A DNA stretch of 36,052 nt from the NCBI GenBank assembly GCA_964517765.1, contig CAZFEN010000014.1, positions 1-36,052 on the forward strand, read 5' to 3'. Each line of letters begins with the position of its first letter. The stretch's first letter is position 1. This document shows positions 1 to 7,101 of the stretch, in pieces. Source of the stretch: Hydromicrobium sp964517765 (GTDB taxonomy: Bacteria; Actinomycetota; Humimicrobiia; Humimicrobiales; Humimicrobiaceae). Below the pieces are notes generated by a model, which was not told where the DNA came from, did no database searches, and saw nothing but the letters and a program-made list of their open reading frames with translations. The translations under genes were made by a program, and so were the position numbers.

Positions 1-68
1 GTATAGCTATAAAGGATGAGATTGAGCTTGAACTTATAATATAGAAATGTTTTGGGGTAAATTAAATG

Positions 69-142
69 TGGCTGGGGAGGGAGGATTCGAACCCCCGCTC
101 TACGGTCCAGAGCCGCATGTCCTACCCCTAGACGACTCCCCA
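69..142 (-). tRNA. tRNA-Gln (anticodon CUG)
   Basis: Read on the minus strand this folds into a full cloverleaf. The acceptor stem TGGGGAG pairs with CTCCCCA. The D arm has the AGGGGTAGGA loop. The anticodon arm is TGCGG-CTCTGGA-CCGTA, so the anticodon is CTG (reads CAG). The T arm carries GTTCGAAT. Discriminator G is followed by an encoded CCA at 69-71. A TATAAT on the same strand (153-158) lies about 11 bp upstream inside the palindrome GCATTATAATGC, but no good -35 matches it. Confidence 0.96.
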
Positions 143-283
143 TATGAAAAGCATTATAATGCTATCAGAAATTTTTATGTGTGGCAAAATAAAATAATAA
201 AGTGACAGGAAATAATATAAGGTTTAAATTATATAAAATGATGAAAACAAAAGAGTCGAAAGAAGGGCACAGAGTTTTTTTCG

Positions 284-544
284 CTACTCGGTTTTTCTTA
301 TGTAGAAAGTAAAGACGTTATCATTTTTTTCTATCTTTAGAAGTTCATTTCCCGTCATTTTGGTCCAGCTTTTTATATCAGGTTCCGAACCGGGATCATC
401 AGCGGTCATTTTTAGTATCTGACCTTTTTCCATGCTGTTTATTTTTTTCCTGGTTTCGAATACCGGGACGGGGCAGTAAAGACCGACGCAGTCCAGATAC
501 TCGTCAAAATTTACTTCATTTTCTTTTTTGCTGTTGTCGTTCAT
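284..544 (-). CDS. tusA: TusA-family sulfur-carrier protein
   Basis: A protein of 86 aa with the TusA/SirA fold signature. The CPVP motif (C24-P-V-P27) carries the cysteine that holds a persulfide in this family, and the protein has the usual small size. A weakly conserved N-terminal tail of about 15 residues precedes the domain. It is the last gene of a minus-strand series nifS, nifU, zinc ribbon, tusA, so it probably relays sulfur within this cluster. TusA-like proteins in anaerobes also serve selenium metabolism or SirA-like roles, so the acceptor is unknown. No clear Shine-Dalgarno precedes the ATG. Confidence 0.85.
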   Translation of the reverse strand: MNDNSKKENEVNFDEYLDCVGLYCPVPVFETRKKINSMEKGQILKMTADDPGSEPDIKSWTKMTGNELLKIEKNDNVFTFYIRKTE

Positions 545-619
545 AGGTGTCTGTAACTATATAGTTTTTGCATGTATTATATTACTTTGATTTAATGGCC
601 TACATTATTACAATTATTC

Positions 620-811
620 CTATAATTTCGCTCCGCAATTCGGACATTTTTTCATTTTATCCGAGACGGGATAGCTGCATACCGGACAGTGGTTAACTTT
701 AAAATTGCATAACGGACAATATTCAACCTCACTGTTGTCAAGCTCCATATCGCAATAAGGGCATTTACACGCTGTTTTTTTGTCTTTGCTTTTTGATTCT
801 TTTTCAGTCAT
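620..811 (-). CDS. small double zinc-ribbon protein
   Basis: A 63-aa protein with four evenly placed CPxC knuckles at residues 17-20 (CPYC), 32-35 (CPLC), 42-45 (CPVC) and 56-59 (CPNC). This predicts two treble-clef or rubredoxin-like zinc ribbons. I chose the ATG at 811 because GGGAG lies 5 nt upstream. The open frame continues further upstream, but only as a shadow of nifU, which ends at 828. Its position between nifU and tusA suggests a role with Fe-S or sulfur handling, but no specific family was recognised. The lysine-rich N-terminus (residues 1-14) looks disordered. Confidence 0.75.
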   Translation of the reverse strand: MTEKESKSKDKKTACKCPYCDMELDNSEVEYCPLCNFKVNHCPVCSYPVSDKMKKCPNCGAKL

Positions 812-827
812 ATCGACTCCCATTAAA

Positions 828-1211
828 CTATTTTTTATTCTTTTGTTTTTCCTGGTAATTCTCGATTGCCTTGTGCAGTGCATCTGCACCCAGATTCGAA
901 CAGTGAAGTTTGTTTTTAGGAAGTCCGCCAAGTTCTTCGGCAACATTTTTATTGGATATCTTCAATGCCTCGTCCAGGGTTTTTCCTTTTGCCATTTCAC
1001 TTACCATGCTGGATACGGCAATTGCCGCACCACAGCCGAAGGTCTTGAATTTTACATCTTCCAGCTTATTATCCTTTACTTTTATATAAAAAGTCATCAT
1101 ATCGCCGCAAACAGGATTTCCGACTTCACCTATGCCATCCGCTTCCTTTATTTCCCCGACATTTCTGGGATTCATAAAGTGATCCATTACTTTTTTGCCA
1201 TACATAATCAT
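828..1211 (-). CDS. nifU: NifU/IscU-type Fe-S cluster scaffold
   Basis: A 127-aa protein covering the complete IscU/NifU N-terminal domain and no more. The three cluster-ligand cysteines are present: C35 in NPVCGD with the following Asp, C60 in FGCGAAIA, and C103 in KLHCSNLG. The start ATG at 1211 has a good AAGAGG Shine-Dalgarno. It lies 117 bp downstream of nifS on the same strand. The scaffold receives sulfur and iron and passes clusters to apoproteins. The LPxxK chaperone-recognition region reads LPKNK. The scaffold looks fully functional, in contrast to the NifS partner. Confidence 0.93.
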   Translation of the reverse strand: MIMYGKKVMDHFMNPRNVGEIKEADGIGEVGNPVCGDMMTFYIKVKDNKLEDVKFKTFGCGAAIAVSSMVSEMAKGKTLDEALKISNKNVAEELGGLPKNKLHCSNLGADALHKAIENYQEKQKNKK

Positions 1212-1328
1212 TGGTACCTCTTTTCAAAATATATAAATTAACCGGTATTTTATATAGTTTTTAAATTATAAAGGTTTGAAAGCATAAACAAATATATTAT
1301 TTTTAATTGATACTTTCAAGTATTTTAA

Positions 1329-2495
1329 TTATTCCTTATAAAGTGGCGACATTTTCCTCAATCTGTCTATAATTGGGGGAAGGATCTCGAGAACTCTTTC
1401 CACTTCTTTTTGCGTATTGTATTTTCCAAGAGAAAAGAGGACTGAACCCTGTGCCATGGTGGGAGACAGGCCCATTGCCAGAAGGACATGTGAACTTTTT
1501 AGAGCCTGCGATGCACAGGAAGATCCGCTGGCTGTGGCAATCCCCTGAAGATTCAGCATAAGCAGTATTGATTCTCCCTCGATAAATTCAAAGCTTATAT
1601 GAACATTCCCGGGAGTTCTTTCCGTGGGATGCCCGTTTAATTTAACATTTTTAATTCTGTCATTTATTCCTTTGATCAGGTTGTCCCTTAATTTTGATAT
1701 ATATTTTATATTCTTATCCATTTCAGCTGCGGCTATTTCGCATGACTTACCAAAACCTGCAATAGCGGGAACATTTTCGGTTCCGGCTCTTCTTCCGCTT
1801 TCCTGGATGCCTCCCAGAAGCAGCGGCTTTATCCGGACTCCTTTTCTGACGTATAAAGCGGCAGCTCCCTTTGGACCATACATCTGCTGGGAGGTAAAAG
1901 TATATGCGTCCACTCCAAACTTATTGACATCTACCGGTATTATTCCTGCGGCTGCCGCACCGTCGCTGTGGAATAAGATATTATTTTCTTTTGCGATATC
2001 CGATATTTCTTTTATCCTCTGAATGGTTCCGACCTCATTATTTGCATGGATTATAGAAATAAGTACCGTATCCTTATTTATTTCCCTTTTGATGTCTTCA
2101 GGATTTATAAAGCCATCTTTATCTACCGGGACCAGGGACACCTTCCATCCTTCTTTTTCGAATTCTTTTAAAGGATTGATGATTGAAAGGTGCTCTACCT
2201 TAGAGGATATTATATGATTTTCCTTGTTTTTATTGGCTCTTGCCAGTCCCCAAAGAGCAAAATTATTTGATTCCGTTCCGCATGATGTGAAATATATTTC
2301 TTCTTCTTTAGCGCCTATAAGACCGGCTGCCTGTTCCCTTGCCTTATCCAGTGCTTCTTTTGGCGGACCTCCGAAATCGTGAAGGCTGGAGGGATTACCA
2401 TAATTTATTTTAAAATATGGTTCCATATAGTCAAAGACTCTGTCATCGACTCTGGTGGTAGAAGCGTTATCAAAAAATATTTTTTCTTCGGTCAT
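1329..2495 (-). CDS. nifS: NifS-like protein lacking the PLP lysine
   Basis: A 388-aa class V aminotransferase-fold protein of the NifS/IscS group. Full-length family architecture is kept: the N-terminal FDNASTT, H102 in the VEH motif, the HANNEVGT motif, D178, and the catalytic cysteine C327 in GSSCASQ. Against the usual S-x-H-K-x-Y-G-P-K-G motif it reads T-S-Q203-Q204-M-Y-G-P-K-G, so the Schiff-base lysine and preceding histidine are both Gln. The usual Gln three residues after the Asp is A181, and the substrate-carboxylate Arg of SLGR is K358. Cysteine desulfurase activity is therefore doubtful. An archaeal IscS without this lysine is known from Archaeoglobus. No Shine-Dalgarno precedes the ATG at 2495, and a TATAAT (2508-2513, minus) sits only about 13 bp upstream. 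Confidence 0.9.
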   Translation of the reverse strand: MTEEKIFFDNASTTRVDDRVFDYMEPYFKINYGNPSSLHDFGGPPKEALDKAREQAAGLIGAKEEEIYFTSCGTESNNFALWGLARANKNKENHIISSKVEHLSIINPLKEFEKEGWKVSLVPVDKDGFINPEDIKREINKDTVLISIIHANNEVGTIQRIKEISDIAKENNILFHSDGAAAAGIIPVDVNKFGVDAYTFTSQQMYGPKGAAALYVRKGVRIKPLLLGGIQESGRRAGTENVPAIAGFGKSCEIAAAEMDKNIKYISKLRDNLIKGINDRIKNVKLNGHPTERTPGNVHISFEFIEGESILLMLNLQGIATASGSSCASQALKSSHVLLAMGLSPTMAQGSVLFSLGKYNTQKEVERVLEILPPIIDRLRKMSPLYKE

Positions 2496-2564
2496 AATTG
2501 CTACTTTATTATAAAGACTATAATTGCTGCTACTGCAGATGTAATTGTATCATTATTAATAATG

Positions 2565-2600
2565 GTTTGATTATTTCAAAAATCGATTTAAAAATCAAAC
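2565..2600. repeat. inverted repeat in nifS/RHH divergent region
   Basis: GTTTGATT (2565-2572) and AATCAAAC (2593-2600) are perfect 8-bp inverted arms separated by 20 bp. The spacer contains AATCGATT. The element lies upstream of both the minus-strand nifS and the plus-strand RHH-like gene, so it could be an operator or simply a weak hairpin in AT-rich DNA. Confidence 0.35.
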
Positions 2601-2641
2601 AACTGTTATCTTAAAATATCCTTTTTTATAAATAATATCTG

Positions 2642-2670
2642 TTGACAAATCAGTCACTATTTTTTAGTAT
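2642..2670 (+). promoter_or_regulatory. sigma-70 promoter giving a leaderless start
   Basis: A consensus -35 TTGACA (2642-2647), a 17-bp spacer and -10 TAGTAT (2665-2670). The expected transcription start near 2677 is within a few bases of the ATG at 2680, and there is no Shine-Dalgarno. A short palindrome ACTA-N5-TAGT (2656-2668) overlaps the -10 and could be an autoregulatory operator. Confidence 0.7.
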
Positions 2671-2679
2671 TAAAACACT

Positions 2680-2961
2680 ATGAATAAAAAGATGTATAGT
2701 TTCAGATTAAACAAAGATTTAGTAGATAGCACAAAGGAAATCGCAAGAGAAATGGGGATATCACTTTCTTTGTTTATTAGTTGTTTATTAAAAGAAAAAG
2801 TGAGTCATTTAAATTCCGGGAAAAAAGGCAACAAAATGGATAATAATTTTATTATTCCGGATGATCTTGCTCCTCAAATCTTACGAGAGATTTCTACGGA
2901 AATAAAAAAATTAAGATCGGATTTAAAGAGTTTCTTAAAAATAAAAAAAAGTGAGTTATAA
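2680..2961 (+). CDS. small ribbon-helix-helix-like DNA-binding protein
   Basis: A 93-aa protein. Residues 5-42 (YSFRLNKDLVD..., then ISLSLFISCLL) fit a ribbon-helix-helix or antitoxin-type DNA-binding region: a short strand followed by two helices. The C-terminal half (60-93) is lysine-rich and predicted helical. The start is set by a consensus promoter whose +1 is almost at the ATG. It is divergent from nifS and convergent with gltX, whose stop is only 16 bp away. No toxin-like partner is adjacent. It may regulate itself or the divergent sulfur genes. The family assignment is by pattern only. Confidence 0.65.
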   Translation: MNKKMYSFRLNKDLVDSTKEIAREMGISLSLFISCLLKEKVSHLNSGKKGNKMDNNFIIPDDLAPQILREISTEIKKLRSDLKSFLKIKKSEL

Positions 2962-2977
2962 GTTTTAATTTCTAAGC

Positions 2978-4450
2978 TTATGGTATGATTTCTATATAAT
3001 CCTTTATCCTTTTTAAGGTCAATTCTTTTCCAAGTATTTCCATGGTCCCGAATAATGGAGGGCTTACAGGACTGTTCCATATGGCTATTCTCGTCACTTC
3101 GGCAATTTTTCTAAGGCTAAGGTCAAGATCCTTTGCAACCAGTCTCAAATTCTCTTCGGTTTCTTTTGCTGAGAATCTATCATCAACCTCGTCCAGTGTT
3201 TTATAGACGATATTCAGTATTTTCAAGGAATCGATGCTTTTGTCTTTGAAATAATTTTTTGACTGGTCGCTGTATACGATTTTAATAAAAAATGGACTGA
3301 TCAAATCCATACTTTCTTTAAGTGTCTTGATACGCTCTTTAACGAGCGGTGTTATTCTGGCAATTTTCCCCTGCAAATTTTCCGGGCTGCTTTCCAGATC
3401 ACTCATCTCCCGGGAAGCCAGATATTTTTTTATCCGAGTTTCCAGAAGTTTTTCTAACACGGAATTTTCCATATTTCTTATGTAGCATCCGTTTACCCAT
3501 AAAAGTTTGTCATAATCAAATTTAGCCGGTTTTTTATTTATGGAATCAAGTTCGAATTTTTCAATTAATTCATCGATTGAAAAAATTGTGGTCCTTTCAT
3601 CGTAGGCCCAGCCAAGAAGTGTAAGATAATTCAATATGGCTTCTTTTAGAAATCCATCTTCAATATATTTCTCGACTGATATGGAACCATGTCTTTTGCT
3701 TAATTTCTGGCCGTCCTGTCCCAGTATCATCGGCAGATGCGTGAAATTGGGTATATCAAAACCCAGGGCCCTGTAAATAAGGATCTGCTTTGGCGTATTC
3801 GACAGGTGATCCTCTCCTCTTATGACATGTGTTATTTCCATCAGGGCATCGTCTATGGCCACGGAATAGTTATAAATGGGAAGATCATTGGACCTGATTA
3901 TTATGAAATCCTCGATGGTAGAAGTATTAACTGTAATATCTCCGTATACTGTGTCTTTAAAACCAATAACTTCGTTTTCAGGTACCAGAAATCTTATCGC
4001 ATAAGGTTTACCGCTTATTAAATTATCTTCGATATCTTTTTGAGAGAGTTTTAAACATTTTCTATCGTATTTGAAGGATTTCTCTCTTTCTCTTTTTAAC
4101 AATTCCGGACTGCAGAAACAGCGGTATGCCTTCTTTTCTTCAATTAGTTTGTCAGCATATTTTTTATATATTTCGAGTCTTGAGGATTGTCTGTATGGAC
4201 CATATTTGCCTCCGACTTCAGGTCCTTCATCCCAGTTAAGTCCCAGCCATTTTAGCGAATTCAATATCAGGTCTATCGTTTCTTCCTGATGCCTGGCTAT
4301 GTCGGTGTCTTCTATTCTCAAAACGAATTTACCACCGGTTTTTCTGGCATATAACCAGTTAAAGAAGGCAGTTCTGGCACTTCCTATATGCAAGTACCCG
4401 GTCGGGCTGGGAGCAAATCTGACTCTTACTTCTTTATTTCTCTTATACAT
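2978..4450 (-). CDS. gltX: glutamate--tRNA ligase
   Basis: Class I aminoacyl-tRNA synthetase of 490 aa from the ATG at 4450. A TTG two codons upstream is the other option, and neither has a clear Shine-Dalgarno. The HIGH motif is HIGS (21-24) in the APSPTGYLHIGSART context, and KMSKS is KLSKR (249-253). C111, C113 and C132 match the zinc-binding insert seen in many GluRS. The C-terminal helical anticodon-binding domain is complete. It charges tRNA-Glu with glutamate. If no GlnRS is encoded elsewhere it would also mischarge tRNA-Gln for GatCAB. It starts 10 bp after the PBP1A stop, so translational coupling is likely. Confidence 0.96.
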   Translation of the reverse strand: MYKRNKEVRVRFAPSPTGYLHIGSARTAFFNWLYARKTGGKFVLRIEDTDIARHQEETIDLILNSLKWLGLNWDEGPEVGGKYGPYRQSSRLEIYKKYADKLIEEKKAYRCFCSPELLKREREKSFKYDRKCLKLSQKDIEDNLISGKPYAIRFLVPENEVIGFKDTVYGDITVNTSTIEDFIIIRSNDLPIYNYSVAIDDALMEITHVIRGEDHLSNTPKQILIYRALGFDIPNFTHLPMILGQDGQKLSKRHGSISVEKYIEDGFLKEAILNYLTLLGWAYDERTTIFSIDELIEKFELDSINKKPAKFDYDKLLWVNGCYIRNMENSVLEKLLETRIKKYLASREMSDLESSPENLQGKIARITPLVKERIKTLKESMDLISPFFIKIVYSDQSKNYFKDKSIDSLKILNIVYKTLDEVDDRFSAKETEENLRLVAKDLDLSLRKIAEVTRIAIWNSPVSPPLFGTMEILGKELTLKRIKDYIEIIP

Positions 4451-4460
4451 ATTCAATTTG

Positions 4461-6737
4461 TCAGGGATTTACCCATACGGTGACTTTCCTTATGAGTTCG
4501 ACAGGCTGTCCCGCAGGAGGATCCTGCATGTAGGTATATCCGGGTTCGGCCCCTGCAAATGGCACATATTTATAAAATATATTGATTGGGTTAAATCCAT
4601 ATTGAACTATCAATATATGATTTGCCTCATCCCGGGGCATTAGTGATACATCTGGCATAATGGGGATCGCTTCAGGGGGAATGGGCATCGGCACCGTTGG
4701 TTCCTGGCCGTAACGAAACTCCTTAACTATTATCTGGTCAAGCGGTGTAAACCTGTTCGGAATCATCATCTCTCCTGTTTCCGGATTGATTACAACCTGG
4801 ACATTAATCGTGTCATCCTGTGGTCTTACAAAATTTTCCATGGGTAGGTCTTTTGTTGCCTCGGTCATGAATAAGTTCCAGATCATTGCCGGCTGTGCGC
4901 CTCCCTGTACTCTCAAATCATGGATATTTTCCATTTTTATATTGGCTTCCGGATACCCCATCCATACACAGGCTACAAGGTTTGTGGTAAATCCGGTGAA
5001 CCAGGCGTTTTCTCTTTCATCTGTAGTACCGGTTTTTCCTGCACAGGGCCTGTCTTCGAGTCTGGCTCTGGTACCGGTTCCTCTTATCATGACCTGCTGC
5101 ATAATTTCTATAGCCCGGTAGGCATTGATCGGGGTCAATACCTGTCTGATTTCTTCATCGTTTTCTTCATTGTATTCTTTAATAATGTTACCATCTTTAT
5201 CCACAACTTTTAATATTGCTATCGGTTCATGTTTTACCCCATAGTTAGCGATAGTCGAAAATGCGGTACAGACCTCAAGAGCAGATACTCCGGTAGTAAG
5301 TCCGCCGAGACCCATTGCCGGGTATGGATCCATGGGAGTTTTTATACCCATGTTATTTGCCAGCTGTGCCATTGCGTAAGCTCCTATTCTCATTATAAGC
5401 TGGGAATATACCACATTTACGGATTTTACAGTTGCTTCGAGGATCCGCATTTCATTTGTATCATAACTGCTATTATCATAATTGCCGACTTCCCATGGCT
5501 CACTGCTTTCTATGTCGAATATTACTTTCCCATTAGGATTGAAGGTCATATAAGGACTGACCCCCTGCTCAAGAGCAGAGAGCAGAGCAAAAACCTTAAA
5601 TGTCGAGCCTGGTTGTCTTTTAGCCTGGGTTGCCAGGTTGAATTTCAATTCCGTAAAATCTTTCCCTCCTACCATAGCCTTTATATATCCGTTTCGGGGA
5701 TCCATTGCAACAAGAGCTGCCTGAGGGTCTTCGGGGTCAAAAAGAATTTCATTTATTGCATTTTCGGCGGCGGTTTGCATGTCCGGTTCCAGAGTAGTGT
5801 ATATCTCAAATCCGCCTTTAAATACTTTTTCTACTCCATATTCTTTGATTAATTCCTGTTTTACATATTCTACAAAATAAGGAGCAAAAATTTCCTGAGT
5901 TTCTTCTCTTGGTCTCTGGGTTATTATAGGCATTTTTATAGTATTATCATATTCTTCCTGGTCTATGTAACCCAGTTCCAGCATTTTAGCAAGCACCAGA
6001 TTTCTTCTTTCCAGCGCAGCTTTATTATCTATATATGGCGAGTATAAATAAGATTTAAGGAGTCCGGCAAGAACAGCACATTCAGAAAGGCTAAGATGTT
6101 CCACATCTTTATTGAAATATACTTTTGCCGCAGCCTGAACACCGTATGCACCTTCACCAAAATAAACTGTGTTTAAATACATCTCCAGTATTTCTTCTTT
6201 GGAATAGAGCTGTTCGAGTTGATAGGCAAGGGCAGCTTCTTTTATCTTTCTCTCATAGGATATATCGTATTTTTCCTCCGGCATATATACATTTTTTATA
6301 TATCCCTGGGTAATAGTGGTGGCACCCTGTTCTATGTCTCCGGATGCAAGGTTTATAATAAATGAACGGATTATACCTTCTATATCGAATCCTTCATGCT
6401 GATAGAATCTTTCATCCTCGATGGCAATGACGGCATTTATAAGATTTCCGGGTATTTGTTCATATGATACTAACACCCTGTTTTCCTCACCGTGGAAAGT
6501 GTCAAGTAGTGTACCATCGGCAGCATATATTCTTGATGTAAGGGCTTCTTCTGTCGGTGTAAATTCTTCAAGTTTCGGGAGATCTTCAAATAATGAAGCA
6601 ACAGTCTGGAATGCATATATCAGAATGCCTGCAAGTGCAAATGTGAACAGTAATTGGATCGAAAGAATAACGGCAATTATTGCTATTATTACTTTCGAAA
6701 GTTTTTTATTTTTATGTTTTTTTCTTAACTTGGACAA
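4461..6737 (-). CDS. bifunctional class A PBP (PonA-like) with PASTA domain
   Basis: A 758-aa peptidoglycan glycosyltransferase/transpeptidase. It has a basic N-terminus and one membrane helix (about 16-43). The GT51 domain (about 65-240) has the EDERFYQHEG motif 1 with E107. The penicillin-binding domain has S378-T-F-K381, S439-V-N441 and K568-T-G570. A single PASTA domain occupies about 692-757. GT motif 2 reads TITQGYIKN, where TQQ is usual, so the second Gln is G145. The flanking YxKN resembles actinobacterial PonA. It polymerises and cross-links murein outside the membrane. The start is a TTG at 6737 with no strong Shine-Dalgarno and a stop shortly upstream in frame. Confidence 0.94.
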   Translation of the reverse strand: MSKLRKKHKNKKLSKVIIAIIAVILSIQLLFTFALAGILIYAFQTVASLFEDLPKLEEFTPTEEALTSRIYAADGTLLDTFHGEENRVLVSYEQIPGNLINAVIAIEDERFYQHEGFDIEGIIRSFIINLASGDIEQGATTITQGYIKNVYMPEEKYDISYERKIKEAALAYQLEQLYSKEEILEMYLNTVYFGEGAYGVQAAAKVYFNKDVEHLSLSECAVLAGLLKSYLYSPYIDNKAALERRNLVLAKMLELGYIDQEEYDNTIKMPIITQRPREETQEIFAPYFVEYVKQELIKEYGVEKVFKGGFEIYTTLEPDMQTAAENAINEILFDPEDPQAALVAMDPRNGYIKAMVGGKDFTELKFNLATQAKRQPGSTFKVFALLSALEQGVSPYMTFNPNGKVIFDIESSEPWEVGNYDNSSYDTNEMRILEATVKSVNVVYSQLIMRIGAYAMAQLANNMGIKTPMDPYPAMGLGGLTTGVSALEVCTAFSTIANYGVKHEPIAILKVVDKDGNIIKEYNEENDEEIRQVLTPINAYRAIEIMQQVMIRGTGTRARLEDRPCAGKTGTTDERENAWFTGFTTNLVACVWMGYPEANIKMENIHDLRVQGGAQPAMIWNLFMTEATKDLPMENFVRPQDDTINVQVVINPETGEMMIPNRFTPLDQIIVKEFRYGQEPTVPMPIPPEAIPIMPDVSLMPRDEANHILIVQYGFNPINIFYKYVPFAGAEPGYTYMQDPPAGQPVELIRKVTVWVNP

Positions 6738-7101
6738 TGTCTGTAAAAAATATTAAATAAATTTAAATCTTTAAAATATTGGATATCACAAGTAAAAAAT
6801 ATTATCATATTTCTTTTTTATTATACAGAGCAAACCGGCAATCAAGTTGGGATTAAATACTTCTATCCATGAGAAATTATAAATCAATGATATTTATAAT
6901 GACTGTAATTTATATGACTGTGAAGAAAGGGGTAAAAGAAGTGTATAAAAAACACCTTAAATTCAATTTTTCCTTTATTTATATTATTATTACTAGATAA
7001 CATTTATCCTGGTTTTCAAATATAGTAGTTAAATCAAGTTAAGCTCCAGGGAATTAAGAAAATTTATAATTGCATTAACTATATTAACTATAAGGAGTTC
7101 C
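6738..7101. other. 364-bp divergent intergenic region, PBP / E1 alpha
   Basis: No gene was found. It must hold promoters for both divergent genes. On the plus strand there is TATAAT at 7065-7070 with a poor -35, then a perfect tandem 9-mer ATTAACTAT x2 (7074-7091), then the AAGGAG Shine-Dalgarno (7092-7097) of the E1 alpha gene. On the minus strand TATAAT occurs at 6820-6825, again without a convincing -35. No riboswitch-like fold or strong terminator is apparent. Confidence 0.5.
7074..7091 (+). repeat. tandem 9-mer ATTAACTAT x2 before E1 alpha
   Basis: Two exact, directly abutting copies of ATTAACTAT at 7074-7082 and 7083-7091. They sit between a TATAAT and the ribosome binding site, where an operator or 5'-leader element would act. 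Chance in AT-rich DNA is possible. Confidence 0.5.

Noticed and set aside
620..946. Longer version of the zinc-ribbon protein
   Set aside because: The extra 45 residues overlap nifU in another frame; the GGGAG-supported ATG at 811 explains the gene better.
780..1241. 153-codon plus-strand open frame opposite nifU and the zinc-ribbon gene
   Set aside because: It is the antisense shadow of two well-supported genes, with no ribosome binding site and no family resemblance.
1329..2495. NifS anomaly as a sequencing error or pseudogene
   Set aside because: The frame is fully open, all other motifs align, and several separate active-site residues change together, which a single error would not produce.
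5229..5852. 207-codon plus-strand open frame inside the PBP gene
   Set aside because: A shadow of the transpeptidase coding region; cysteine- and histidine-rich with no domain pattern.
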